Notes under the pieces: model-generated
What the model saw: the letters and a program-made list of their open reading frames with translations, nothing else
Databases searched by the model: none
Told to the model about the DNA's origin: nothing
Made by a program: the position numbers and the translations under genes
Part shown: positions 24,661-31,680 of the stretch, piece after piece
How the letters are laid out: the number at the start of each line of letters is the position of its first letter
Numbering within the stretch: the stretch's first letter is position 1
NCBI GenBank assembly: GCA_902491515.1
Contig: CABUIC010000030.1
Coordinates: forward strand, 1-34,428
Source: an uncultured Porphyromonadaceae bacterium
Lineage (GTDB): Bacteria; Bacteroidota; Bacteroidia; Bacteroidales; Muribaculaceae
Reading direction: 5' to 3'
Length of the DNA: 34,428 nt

Positions 24661-25525
24661 CACAAATCAGGTTTAACTGCTGAAACCAGTCGCCGGAAAG
24701 TGGGTCGACGCTCACGAGCCTTGAGCCTATTCGGGTATTGGCGGTCTCGGCCTGCCGCGAGTCGAATTCTCTCTGAAAGAAGAACACACGGACTCCGGCC
24801 GAGGAAGCGGAGTCGATGAGTTCCTTCAGACGTCGGGCCGACAGTTCCTTGTGTTCCTGACCCAGCGCAATCTGGGTCAGTCCGTAATCGCGGGCAAAGT
24901 AGGAAAGGGAAGGGTGCCATACGGCGAAGGTGCGTGAAGGCGCGTCGGCAAGCCGTGCACGTATGCTTTCATCTATGCTGTCGAGCAAGGACAGCATGCT
25001 GTCGGAACGGGCCGAAAACTTCTCGCTTTGCTCAGGATAGATTCGGCAAAGCGTCTCGTTGATGTTGTCGACCATTACCGCAAGGTTTACGGCGGAAGTC
25101 CACACGTGGGGGTCCGCGCCGTCCGGGTCTCCGTCATGCATGTGGCCTCTGTGGGCCTCGAGACCTCCGTGAGTACCGTAAGCGTACTCTATTCCTTTTC
25201 CGGCATCGATGATTTCGACGTTTTTGCCGAGCGAGCCCTCGAGAGATTTCTCGAAGGGGAGAAGGCCGCCGAGTGAAAAATACACCCGTGCGCGGTCGAG
25301 CGCGAGGCGCTTGTTCATCCCCGGCTCGAAGGTCTCCGGGTTGCCGCCTTTGTCAAGCACGGTCACGACCTCGAAACTGTCGCCGGCTATGGCACGTACA
25401 AGTTCGGCCTCAGGCTCCACGCTTGCAGCCAGAAGTGGCTTTTCGACTTTTCCGGGATGGGAGCAACCGCATAAAGACGCGAAAGCGAGCGCACCCGGAA
25501 TAAATATAGCCGCGGCTCTGTTCAT
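24641..25525 (-). CDS. znuA: Zinc-binding lipoprotein of a metal ABC transporter (ZnuA-like)
   Basis: A 294-residue cluster A-I substrate-binding protein. The N-terminus has a signal and a lipobox-like L-C-G-C, so it is probably lipid-anchored. Family features are E-V-V-T-V-L-D-K-G-G-N-P-E-T-F-E-P, a His-rich loop (H-R-G-H-M-H-D) ahead of D-P-H-V-W, V-W-H-P-S-L-S-Y-F-A-R, and a late D-P-L-S-G-D-W. The conserved metal ligands fit zinc better than manganese. It starts inside the nfnB stop (ATGA) and overlaps znuC. Confidence 0.88.
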   Translation of the reverse strand: MNRAAAIFIPGALAFASLCGCSHPGKVEKPLLAASVEPEAELVRAIAGDSFEVVTVLDKGGNPETFEPGMNKRLALDRARVYFSLGGLLPFEKSLEGSLGKNVEIIDAGKGIEYAYGTHGGLEAHRGHMHDGDPDGADPHVWTSAVNLAVMVDNINETLCRIYPEQSEKFSARSDSMLSLLDSIDESIRARLADAPSRTFAVWHPSLSYFARDYGLTQIALGQEHKELSARRLKELIDSASSAGVRVFFFQREFDSRQAETANTRIGSRLVSVDPLSGDWFQQLNLICDELTKR

Positions 25526-27003
25526 TTTTCGGACAACAGGGATTTGGCCATTCTTGCGGCGGCCGAGCGACCGTCGCCCATGGCCAGAATTACGGTTGCT
25601 CCGCCGCGGACGATGTCGCCTCCCGCATATATCGAGGGAATCGAGGTCCGGAGAGAGCCGTCGACGGCTATAGTGCCTTTCGGAGTGACGTCAAGGCCGG
25701 GAACGGAGGCCGGAATGAGGGGATTGGGCGACACGCCGACACTCACGACGACTACGTCTACCTCAATCTCTTCAATGGCGCCCGGAACAGGCACCGGCTT
25801 TCGGCGTCCGGAAGCATCTGGTTCCCCGAGTTCCATCCGTTGTATTCTCATGGCTCTGACGCGGCCTTTATCGTCGCCGATGTATTCCACGGGATTGGCG
25901 AGAGTCAAGAATTCCACACCCTCTTCCTTGGCATGGTGTACTTCTTCGACTCTTGCCGGCATTTCGGCCTCGCTGCGGCGATAGACAATCATGGCGCGCT
26001 CCGCTCCCATACGGAGAGCGGTTCGCACCGAGTCCATCGCCGTGTTTCCTCCGCCTATGACCGCCACGCGTTTTCCCCGTGCCACGGGTGTGGCGTTGCC
26101 CTCGCGTCCCGCGCCCATAAGGTTGATGCGGGTAAGGTATTCGTTGCTCGACATTATGCCGATGAGGTTTTCGCCCGGAACGTCCATGAAGCGCGGAAGT
26201 CCGGCGCCTGATGCCACGAACAGTCCTTTAAAGCCCATCTTGACTAAATCGTCGAAACTGAGTGTTTTCCCTATGATGGTATTGGGATGGAATTTCACAC
26301 CGAGGGCGCGGAGCGTGTCGAGTTCATCGTCGACAATCGCGTTCGGAAGCCTGAACTCGGGAATGCCGTACTTCAGTACGCCGCCTATTTCATGAAGCGC
26401 TTCGAAAACTTCCACCTCGAAGCCCCTGCGGGCCATCTCTCCGGCAAAGGAGAGGCCGGCAGGACCGCTTCCGGCAACAGCTACACGGATTCCGTTTGAT
26501 ACCGGAAGCTCTTTGTCCCCGATTTTGCCTTCCTTGCGAAGTTCCCTGTCTGAATCTGCGGCAAAGCGCTCGAGATAGCCGATGGCCACCGGCTCCTTTT
26601 TCATCTTGTGATAGATGCACCGGCTCTCGCACTGTCGTTCCTGAGGGCATACACGACCGCAGACGGCCGGAAGGGCGCTGGTCATGCGGAGGACTTTTGA
26701 GGCGAGGTCCGCACGTCCGCGCTGGATGTTCTTTATGAATGAAGGAATTTCGATGCTCACGGGACAGCCTTCCATACACGTCGGGGTGGGGCAGTCGAGG
26801 CATCGGCTCGCCTCGACGACAGCCTGCTGGGCCGAGAGACCGCGGTTCACCTCCTCGGTGAAGGTCGTCACACGGTAAGCCGGAGTCAGTTCCGGCATTT
26901 TCGCACGGGGAATCGAGGTCCGCACTTTTGCCGGAATAGCGTTCCGGAGCTCTTCGCGCCATGCGGCGGAGCGGTCGGTCAGTGGGGTTTTATTGTCCGT
27001 CAT
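25522..27003 (-). CDS. nfnB: NfnB / glutamate-synthase-small-subunit-like flavoprotein
   Basis: A 493-residue Fe-S flavoprotein. Eight N-terminal Cys form two cluster motifs (C68xxC71, C76, C80 and C115xxxC119, C125, C129). A first Rossmann motif GSGPAGLS (178-185) should bind FAD and a second, GGGNTA (317-322), NADPH. The protein family is shared by the small subunit of glutamate synthase and by NfnB, the large subunit of the electron-bifurcating NADH-dependent ferredoxin:NADP oxidoreductase. Its upstream neighbour is the NfnA partner with a 14-base overlap, and no glutamate synthase large subunit is near, so NfnB is preferred. Confidence 0.9.
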   Translation of the reverse strand: MTDNKTPLTDRSAAWREELRNAIPAKVRTSIPRAKMPELTPAYRVTTFTEEVNRGLSAQQAVVEASRCLDCPTPTCMEGCPVSIEIPSFIKNIQRGRADLASKVLRMTSALPAVCGRVCPQERQCESRCIYHKMKKEPVAIGYLERFAADSDRELRKEGKIGDKELPVSNGIRVAVAGSGPAGLSFAGEMARRGFEVEVFEALHEIGGVLKYGIPEFRLPNAIVDDELDTLRALGVKFHPNTIIGKTLSFDDLVKMGFKGLFVASGAGLPRFMDVPGENLIGIMSSNEYLTRINLMGAGREGNATPVARGKRVAVIGGGNTAMDSVRTALRMGAERAMIVYRRSEAEMPARVEEVHHAKEEGVEFLTLANPVEYIGDDKGRVRAMRIQRMELGEPDASGRRKPVPVPGAIEEIEVDVVVVSVGVSPNPLIPASVPGLDVTPKGTIAVDGSLRTSIPSIYAGGDIVRGGATVILAMGDGRSAAARMAKSLLSEK

Positions 27004-27784
27004 AAGCGTGCATTCTCATTAACATTTCATCAAAATCCACCTGATGGGCATCGAATTCCGGCCCGTCGACGCAGACAAAGCGCATCTTTCCGCCTACCGT
27101 GACGCGACAGGCGCCGCACATGCCCGTGCCGTCGACCATTATCGTGTTCAGCGACGCTACAGTTGGAATATTGTATTTTTTTGTCAGCAGCGAAACAAAT
27201 TTCATCATCACGGCGGGACCTATAGTGACAACTTCCGCCACGGGCTCCCGTTGAATCACGCTCTCCACGCCTTGGGTGACAAGGCCTTTTGTGCCGTAAC
27301 TGCCGTCATCTGTCATTATCACCACGTCATCGCTGTTCGCACGGACTTCGTCTTCGAGGATAATAAGATCCCGGGTACGGGCAGCGAGAACGGATACCAC
27401 GCGGTTGCCGGCCGCTTTCATGGCCTTGATAATCGGCAGGAGCGGAGCAACGCCCACACCGCCGCCGCAGCATACGACAGCTCCGGTTTCGTGGCGCGCG
27501 ATGTGCGTCGCCTTCCCGAGCGGGCCTACAACGCTTTCAAAACAATCTCCCGGCTCCATAGCACAGATTTTCTCCGTGCTCTCGCCCACGGCCTGAACCA
27601 CAAGGCTGATTGTTCCGACTGACGGATTGGCGTCAGCTATGGTCAGGGGGATTCTTTCACCGTGAGGTTCGCAGATGACGATGACGAAATGCCCGGGTTT
27701 TCGTGCCCTGGCGATTTCAGACGCTTCAACATCCAGCCGCACGACTTTCGGAGAGAAATGGCTCTTCGCTACTATCCTGTACAT
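26990..27784 (-). CDS. nfnA: NfnA, ferredoxin:NADP oxidoreductase FAD/[2Fe-2S] subunit
   Basis: A 264-residue PyrK-like flavoprotein. It has R-I-P-L-T-I-A-D for FAD binding, a glycine-rich C-C-G-G-G-V-G-V-A-P-L NAD site (about 105-115), and a C-terminal cluster motif with Asp218, Cys223, Cys226 and Cys238. The Asp-plus-three-Cys arrangement matches the unusual [2Fe-2S] site described for NfnA and differs from the four-Cys PyrK site. The frame is open upstream to 27850, but M-Y-R-I-V at 27784 is the family N-terminus. It leads the operon nfnA-nfnB-znuA-znuC. Confidence 0.9.
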   Translation of the reverse strand: MYRIVAKSHFSPKVVRLDVEASEIARARKPGHFVIVICEPHGERIPLTIADANPSVGTISLVVQAVGESTEKICAMEPGDCFESVVGPLGKATHIARHETGAVVCCGGGVGVAPLLPIIKAMKAAGNRVVSVLAARTRDLIILEDEVRANSDDVVIMTDDGSYGTKGLVTQGVESVIQREPVAEVVTIGPAVMMKFVSLLTKKYNIPTVASLNTIMVDGTGMCGACRVTVGGKMRFVCVDGPEFDAHQVDFDEMLMRMHAYDGQ

Positions 27785-27818
27785 ATGCCGAGTTTTACGT
27801 ATATTGGTTTTTGAATTA

Positions 27819-27851
27819 CAAAAATACGTAAAAAATACGAGAATCTGCAAT
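27819..27851 (-). promoter_or_regulatory. Promoter of the nfnA-nfnB-znuA-znuC operon
   Basis: On the minus strand ATTG (27848-27851) is followed after 21 bases by a perfect -7 box TATTTTTG (27819-27826). Transcription from about 27811 would leave a leader of about 27 bases. Confidence 0.65.
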
Positions 27852-27880
27852 AAAAAAACCGGAGAGTTTCTGCTCTCCGG
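27852..27880 (-). terminator. Intrinsic terminator of the small lipoprotein gene
   Basis: A perfect 8-bp stem has arms CCGGAGAG at 27859-27866 and CTCTCCGG at 27873-27880, with a 6-base loop. It is followed on the minus strand by seven T residues (27852-27858), and lies 28 bases after the stop of the gene at 27909. Confidence 0.88.
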
Positions 27881-27908
27881 CTGGTGGATGGGAATAACTT
27901 CCTGCCAA

Positions 27909-28385
27909 TCAGTCTTCGGCGTCGCTCAACTGAGGGTACTGGACCACGGATGTGTCGCCGTTGGGAAGCTCATCCTCAGAGGCAACGACAACAACCGGAT
28001 AGCTCATGAGGGCGCGGGCCGGAGATTTGTCGACCGCAAAGACCTGACATGTAAGCTCCAGAATGTGTTTCCCTGTCCCGGTGTTGGGGCTGACGGTGAT
28101 TTCGAAGGCATAGGGCTTGTAGGCGCTTGCTCCGAGCGGCTGATAATCCCAATAGTAGGTTACAGGACCGATTTCGACGCGGCTGTTGCCGTCGTTGTTT
28201 ATGGGTGTGACTGATTCGATTTCGAAAGTCTCGCCCTGCACGACATAGACGGTTCCGTCGACAACCGTGGCGTCTTCGAAATTGACGGCGAAGCTGACAT
28301 CGGGAAGGTCGTCGTCATCGTCGCAGGCACTGAAGCCGAATATCATGGCCAGCGAAAGCAGTCCGAGTGAAAAGAATTTCTTCAT
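27909..28385 (-). CDS. Small lipoprotein with an acidic export-type signal
   Basis: A 158-residue lipoprotein. The signal peptide ends in G-F-S-A-C, and five Asp residues follow the lipidated Cys. Acidic residues just after the Cys act as a surface-export signal in Bacteroides and relatives, so this protein is probably displayed on the cell surface. The mature part is all beta in appearance, with T-Y-Y-W-D-Y and a strand pattern like an Ig or PKD fold. No specific family was recognised. It is probably monocistronic, with a terminator downstream. Confidence 0.78.
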   Translation of the reverse strand: MKKFFSLGLLSLAMIFGFSACDDDDDLPDVSFAVNFEDATVVDGTVYVVQGETFEIESVTPINNDGNSRVEIGPVTYYWDYQPLGASAYKPYAFEITVSPNTGTGKHILELTCQVFAVDKSPARALMSYPVVVVASEDELPNGDTSVVQYPQLSDAED

Positions 28386-28468
28386 AGTTGAATCGTGTTT
28401 AGGTGTTTGTCAGTTGGATGTTGTATATCCTTCAAACACGCGGAAACAGGAAAAGTTTTCAAGGGCAT

Positions 28469-28505
28469 AAAAAATCCGCATCAGCCCGGAGGCGAGATGC
28501 GGATT
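28469..28505 (-). terminator. Intrinsic terminator of pckA
   Basis: A perfect 10-bp stem has arms AATCCGCATC at 28473-28482 and GATGCGGATT at 28496-28505, with a 13-base loop. It is followed on the minus strand by a T run through 28469, and lies 29 bases after the pckA stop. Confidence 0.88.
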
Positions 28506-28534
28506 CAGGTATCGCTTATACCGTCAGTGTCAGC

Positions 28535-30178
28535 TTAGAGCTGGGGACCGGCGGCTACGAGAGCCTTGCCTGCGGCATTGTTCTCGTACTTCTTGAAGTT
28601 CTTGATGAAGCGGGCTGCGAGGTCCTTGGCCTTGACAGTCCATTCTTCGGGGTTGGCGTAGGTGTCGCGGGGATCGAGGATCTTGGGATCCACGCCGGGG
28701 AGTTCCGTGGGAATCTGGAAGTCGAAGATGGGGAGGGTCTTGGTGGGAGCCTTGAGGATTGCGCCGTCGAGGATAGCGTCGATGATGCCGCGGGTGTCGC
28801 GGATGGAGATACGCTTGCCGGTGCCGTTCCAGCCGGTGTTCACGAGGTAAGCCTTGGCACCGCTCTGCTGCATGCGCTTAACGAGTTCTTCGGCGTACTT
28901 GGTGGGATGGAGTTCAAGGAATGCCTGGCCGAAGCAAGCCGAGAAGGTGGGAGTGGGCTCGGTGATGCCGCGTTCAGTGCCGGCGAGCTTGGCGGTGAAG
29001 CCGCTGAGGAAGTAGTACTTCGTCTGCTCGGGGGTAAGAATCGATACGGGGGGGAGCACACCGAAGGCGTCGGCGCTGAGGAAGATTACGTTCTTGGCGG
29101 CGGGACCGGCGGATACGGGGCGTACGATGTTCTCGATGTGGTCGATGGGGTAGGATACGCGGGTGTTCTCGGTCACGCTCTTGTCGGCAAAGTCGATTTT
29201 GCCCTTTTCGTCAACGGTAACGTTCTCGAGGAGGGCGTCGCGACGGATGGCGTTGTAGATGTCGGGTTCGCTTTCCTTGTCGAGGTTGATTACCTTGGCG
29301 TAACAGCCGCCTTCGAAGTTGAAGACGCCCTTGTCGTCCCAGCCGTGTTCGTCATCACCGATGAGGAGACGCTTCGGGTCGGTGGAAAGGGTGGTCTTGC
29401 CAGTGCCGGAGAGGCCGAAGAAGATGGCCGTGTTCTCGCCGTTCTTGTCGGTGTTGGCCGAGCAGTGCATGGAGGCTATGCCCTTGAGGGGGAGGAAGTA
29501 GTTCATCATGGAGAACATACCCTTCTTCATTTCACCGCCGTACCAGGTGTTGATGATTACCTGTTCGCGGGAAGTGATGTTGAAGACAACGGCAGTCTCG
29601 CTGTTGAGGCCGAGTTCCTTGTAGTTGGTGAGTTTGGCCTTGGAGGCGTTGTAGACGATGAAGTCGGGGGTGAAGTCAGCGAGTTCCTCGGCGGTGGGGC
29701 GGATGAACATGTTCGTCACGAAGTGAGCCTGCCAGGCTACTTCCATGATGAAGCGCACGGCCATGCGGGTGTCCTTGTTGGCGCCGCAGAATCCGTCGAC
29801 TACATAAAGTTTCTTATTGGAGAGTTCCTTTACTGCGAGTTCCTTGCAAGCCTTCCATGCCTCTTCGGTGGCGGGCTTGTTGTCGTTCTTGTATTCTTCG
29901 GTGGTCCACCATACGGTGTCCTTGGAGTTTTCGTCTAGAACGATGAACTTGTCCTTGGGCGAGCGGCCGGTGTAGACGCCCGTCATGACGTCGACTGCGC
30001 CGAGCTCGGTTACGACGCCGCGCTCGTAGCCTTCGAGGCTGGGAAGGGTCTCTTCCTTGTAGAGTTCGTCGTAAGTGGGGTTGTAAACGACTTCGGTGGT
30101 GCCGTCGATGCCGTACTTTTCGAGATCCTTGCGGATTCCTTCGATACGGGCTTTCTTGATTTCTTCAATCTTGCTCAT
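28535..30178 (-). CDS. pckA: Phosphoenolpyruvate carboxykinase (ATP)
   Basis: A 547-residue ATP-dependent PEP carboxykinase. Motifs are G-R-S-P-K-D-K-F (71-78), W-Y-G-G-E-M-K-K-G (212-220), the phosphate loop GLSGTGKTT (255-263), the metal-binding G-D-D-E-H-G-W (274-280) and a late R-I-S-I-R-D-T-R. In gut Bacteroidales this enzyme runs mainly in the carboxylating direction, fixing CO2 to make oxaloacetate on the way to succinate. The N-terminus is about 15 residues longer than the Bacteroides enzymes I remember. It is monocistronic, with its own promoter and terminator. Confidence 0.97.
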   Translation of the reverse strand: MSKIEEIKKARIEGIRKDLEKYGIDGTTEVVYNPTYDELYKEETLPSLEGYERGVVTELGAVDVMTGVYTGRSPKDKFIVLDENSKDTVWWTTEEYKNDNKPATEEAWKACKELAVKELSNKKLYVVDGFCGANKDTRMAVRFIMEVAWQAHFVTNMFIRPTAEELADFTPDFIVYNASKAKLTNYKELGLNSETAVVFNITSREQVIINTWYGGEMKKGMFSMMNYFLPLKGIASMHCSANTDKNGENTAIFFGLSGTGKTTLSTDPKRLLIGDDEHGWDDKGVFNFEGGCYAKVINLDKESEPDIYNAIRRDALLENVTVDEKGKIDFADKSVTENTRVSYPIDHIENIVRPVSAGPAAKNVIFLSADAFGVLPPVSILTPEQTKYYFLSGFTAKLAGTERGITEPTPTFSACFGQAFLELHPTKYAEELVKRMQQSGAKAYLVNTGWNGTGKRISIRDTRGIIDAILDGAILKAPTKTLPIFDFQIPTELPGVDPKILDPRDTYANPEEWTVKAKDLAARFIKNFKKYENNAAGKALVAAGPQL

Positions 30179-30272
30179 AAGTGTTGTTTGAAAAAATATG
30201 TGTTGATGTTTATTGTAATCGAGTCTTTTCGGGCCGTGGGCATCCGGTGCTGTCAGGTCCTTTAATTCTCTG

Positions 30273-30280
30273 CAAAGTTA
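30273..30280 (-). promoter_or_regulatory. -7 box of the pckA promoter
   Basis: TAACTTTG followed by C on the minus strand is a perfect -7 box. No clear TTTG is present 19-21 bases upstream. Transcription near 30266 would give a leader of about 88 bases. Confidence 0.6.
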
Positions 30281-30281
30281 G

Positions 30282-30703
30282 CAATATTTTTTGGATGTGC
30301 CGCGCATTAAGGAAAAATTTCTTTATTAATTAAATTTAAAAAAGCTAAGCACATGACTGTCACTGCACACCGCTTGCCGACAATTCCCGGATTGACGGGC
30401 GGATTGCCGGCAAAACCGCTCCTTTGCGCCGACAAGGGGCTTCGGACTGCGGACGGTGAACCAATCATCATTACTTTTCACAAGTTTTATAATAAGACCC
30501 GACAGGGATGTCTCCTGCAATATTCCTTCTCCAGATTGCGGAACTCAGCGTGGCGGCGATTTCAGCCGCCTGCTCTTTCTGGGAGCTTATGGGATTAAAA
30601 TCCCTTCCGGTCTGAATCCGGTCCGGAGGGCCGGGGACATTTTCTGTCGTCTGACTGTTCAACGCCGGAAAGCCGCCTAAAGTTCACGCTCGGATTCAAA
30701 AAA
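30282..30703. other. Long gap with GC-rich hairpins and no convincing gene
   Basis: This 420-base stretch follows pckA's promoter and precedes the tcdA stop. Part is AT-rich (to about 30345), then base composition rises to that of coding DNA. Open frames of 60-80 codons exist on both strands, but none has a family resemblance, good start or promoter. Small stems are visible: GGCGGC/GCCGCC (30552-30557 and 30565-30570) and GGGAT/ATCCC (30591-30595 and 30600-30604). It may hold a structured RNA or a decayed gene. Nothing firmer can be said. Confidence 0.45.
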
Positions 30704-31477
30704 TCAGGACTTATCGTACTGGTCTTCAATCACCAGTCCAGCGAGAGTCAGTCCGAATATGGCCGTGGTATGGGCGAAGGTGCCGTTGATTGCCGCTTTC
30801 TGTGCGCTCCAGGTGTCGCCTTCGGAGGCTTCTTTCGGCACAGCCTGGTCCATGCGGTTGGATAGACGCTCGGGGGAATAGACGCAGAGAAATTTCCGCC
30901 GGGGCCTTGTGCCCTCTTTTTTGAAGCGGTTGCGGAGGGCGCGCGCGAGCGGACAGCCCTGGACCTTGAAGAATTCGGCGACTCCGATTTTCGAGGCTCT
31001 GAGCTTGAGTGCCGCGCCCATGGAAGAGTAGAAGGCACTGCGGGGGGCCGTCTCCGGCCTGGTGCAACGTAGTATGAGGTCTGCTTTGTTGGATAGAGAA
31101 TCGATGGCGTCGATAGCGTAGTCGTAGTTCTCGATCCCGAAGCTTTCGGCGGTTTCGGGCGAATATATTCCTCTGATGGCGGTAATCTTGGCGTGGGGAT
31201 TGATGTCAAGCAGCCTCTCCTTGAGCACTTCGACTTTCGGGCGACCCACGCTGGAGACAGTGGCGGGAAGCTGCCGGTTGATGTTGCTGACGGCAACCGT
31301 ATCGGAGTCCACTATCGTGAGCTGTCCTATTCCTGATCTTATCAGCGCTTCCGCGCACCAGGACCCGACGCCTCCGACGCCGAAAAGTATCACCGACAAC
31401 GACCGCAGGCGTTCCATCATCGCATCGCCGGCTATCAGCCGCGTGCGCTGGAATATTTCTTCTTCAGGATATGTCAT
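30704..31477 (-). CDS. tcdA: tRNA threonylcarbamoyladenosine dehydratase
   Basis: A 257-residue E1-like enzyme of the ThiF/MoeB superfamily. It begins with F-Q-R-T-R-L-I-A-G, has the ATP-binding G-V-G-G-V-G-S-W-C-A-E-A-L (34-46) and D-S-D-T-V-A-V-S-N-I-N-R-Q, and carries the family features Y-A-I-D-A-I-D and R-R-K-F-L-C-V-Y-S. TcdA (CsdL) cyclises t6A at position 37 of ANN-decoding tRNAs. Length fits. It appears monocistronic, and no clear -7 box was found upstream. The divergent spacer carries repeated GTTAAA motifs and a + strand promoter. Confidence 0.93.
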   Translation of the reverse strand: MTYPEEEIFQRTRLIAGDAMMERLRSLSVILFGVGGVGSWCAEALIRSGIGQLTIVDSDTVAVSNINRQLPATVSSVGRPKVEVLKERLLDINPHAKITAIRGIYSPETAESFGIENYDYAIDAIDSLSNKADLILRCTRPETAPRSAFYSSMGAALKLRASKIGVAEFFKVQGCPLARALRNRFKKEGTRPRRKFLCVYSPERLSNRMDQAVPKEASEGDTWSAQKAAINGTFAHTTAIFGLTLAGLVIEDQYDKS

Positions 31478-31487
31478 TGGGCAAAAA

Positions 31488-31560
31488 GTTTAAACCACGA
31501 TGTTAAAATAGTTTAACAATAGGGCGTTTTTACTGATTTTTTGTGTTAAATGGGGTTAAA
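31488..31560. repeat. Cluster of GTTAAA motifs in the spacer upstream of tcdA
   Basis: GTTTAAAC at 31488-31495, GTTAAA at 31502-31507, its reverse complement at 31512-31517, and GTTAAA again at 31545-31550 and 31555-31560. The members of both pairs begin exactly 10 bases apart. The second motif pair forms a palindrome around ATAG. This could be a protein-binding site, or just AT-rich spacer. Confidence 0.35.
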
Positions 31561-31575
31561 TTGAGTGTTGGGGTG

Positions 31576-31606
31576 TTTGATAATTCAAATGAAAGGGCTA
31601 CCTTTG
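31576..31606 (+). promoter_or_regulatory. Ideal Bacteroidetes promoter on the + strand with no protein gene behind it
   Basis: TTTG (31576-31579), 19 bases, then TACCTTTG (31599-31606) followed by C: both boxes and the spacing match consensus. The next element on the + strand is a terminator 45 bases later. Confidence 0.8.
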
Positions 31607-31612
31607 CAGTGT

Positions 31613-31680
31613 GTTTTTCATAGTATTAGATTAAGATAAAGGTTTAAAGGAAAAGAGAAGTTGTGAAACTTCTCTTTTTT
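31613..31680 (+). ncRNA. Predicted small RNA of about 65-70 nt
   Basis: The ideal promoter at 31576-31606 would start transcription near 31613, and a perfect terminator ends at about 31680. The interval has no ATG, so it is unlikely to encode a peptide. The transcript would have a purine-rich, unstructured 5' part and a 12-bp 3' stem with a GUGA tetraloop. It would also be antisense to the last bases of the M16 peptidase mRNA. No known RNA family was recognised. Confidence 0.55.
31651..31680. terminator. Bidirectional terminator between the predicted small RNA and the M16 peptidase gene
   Basis: A perfect 12-bp inverted repeat has arms AAAAGAGAAGTT at 31651-31662 and AACTTCTCTTTT at 31667-31678, with a GTGA loop. 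It is followed on the + strand by TT then A and more T. On the minus strand it overlaps the peptidase stop codon (31679-31681) and is followed by a weaker T-rich stretch. Confidence 0.85.

Noticed and set aside
27909..28470. Possible promoter for the small lipoprotein gene from a TTTG near 28432
   Set aside because: No TAnnTTTG-like box lies at a suitable distance, so no promoter was called.
28403..29938. A 511-codon frame antisense to pckA
   Set aside because: The product is Gly/Val/Glu-rich and low in complexity. pckA on the other strand is unmistakable.
30471..30662. A 63-codon minus-strand frame in the gap between pckA and tcdA
   Set aside because: Its composition is plausible, but there is no promoter, no recognised family and no neighbour-linked spacing. 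It is kept only as part of the unexplained region.
30353..30703. tRNA, tmRNA, RNase P or SRP RNA in the long gap
   Set aside because: None of the conserved cores of these RNAs could be found on either strand.
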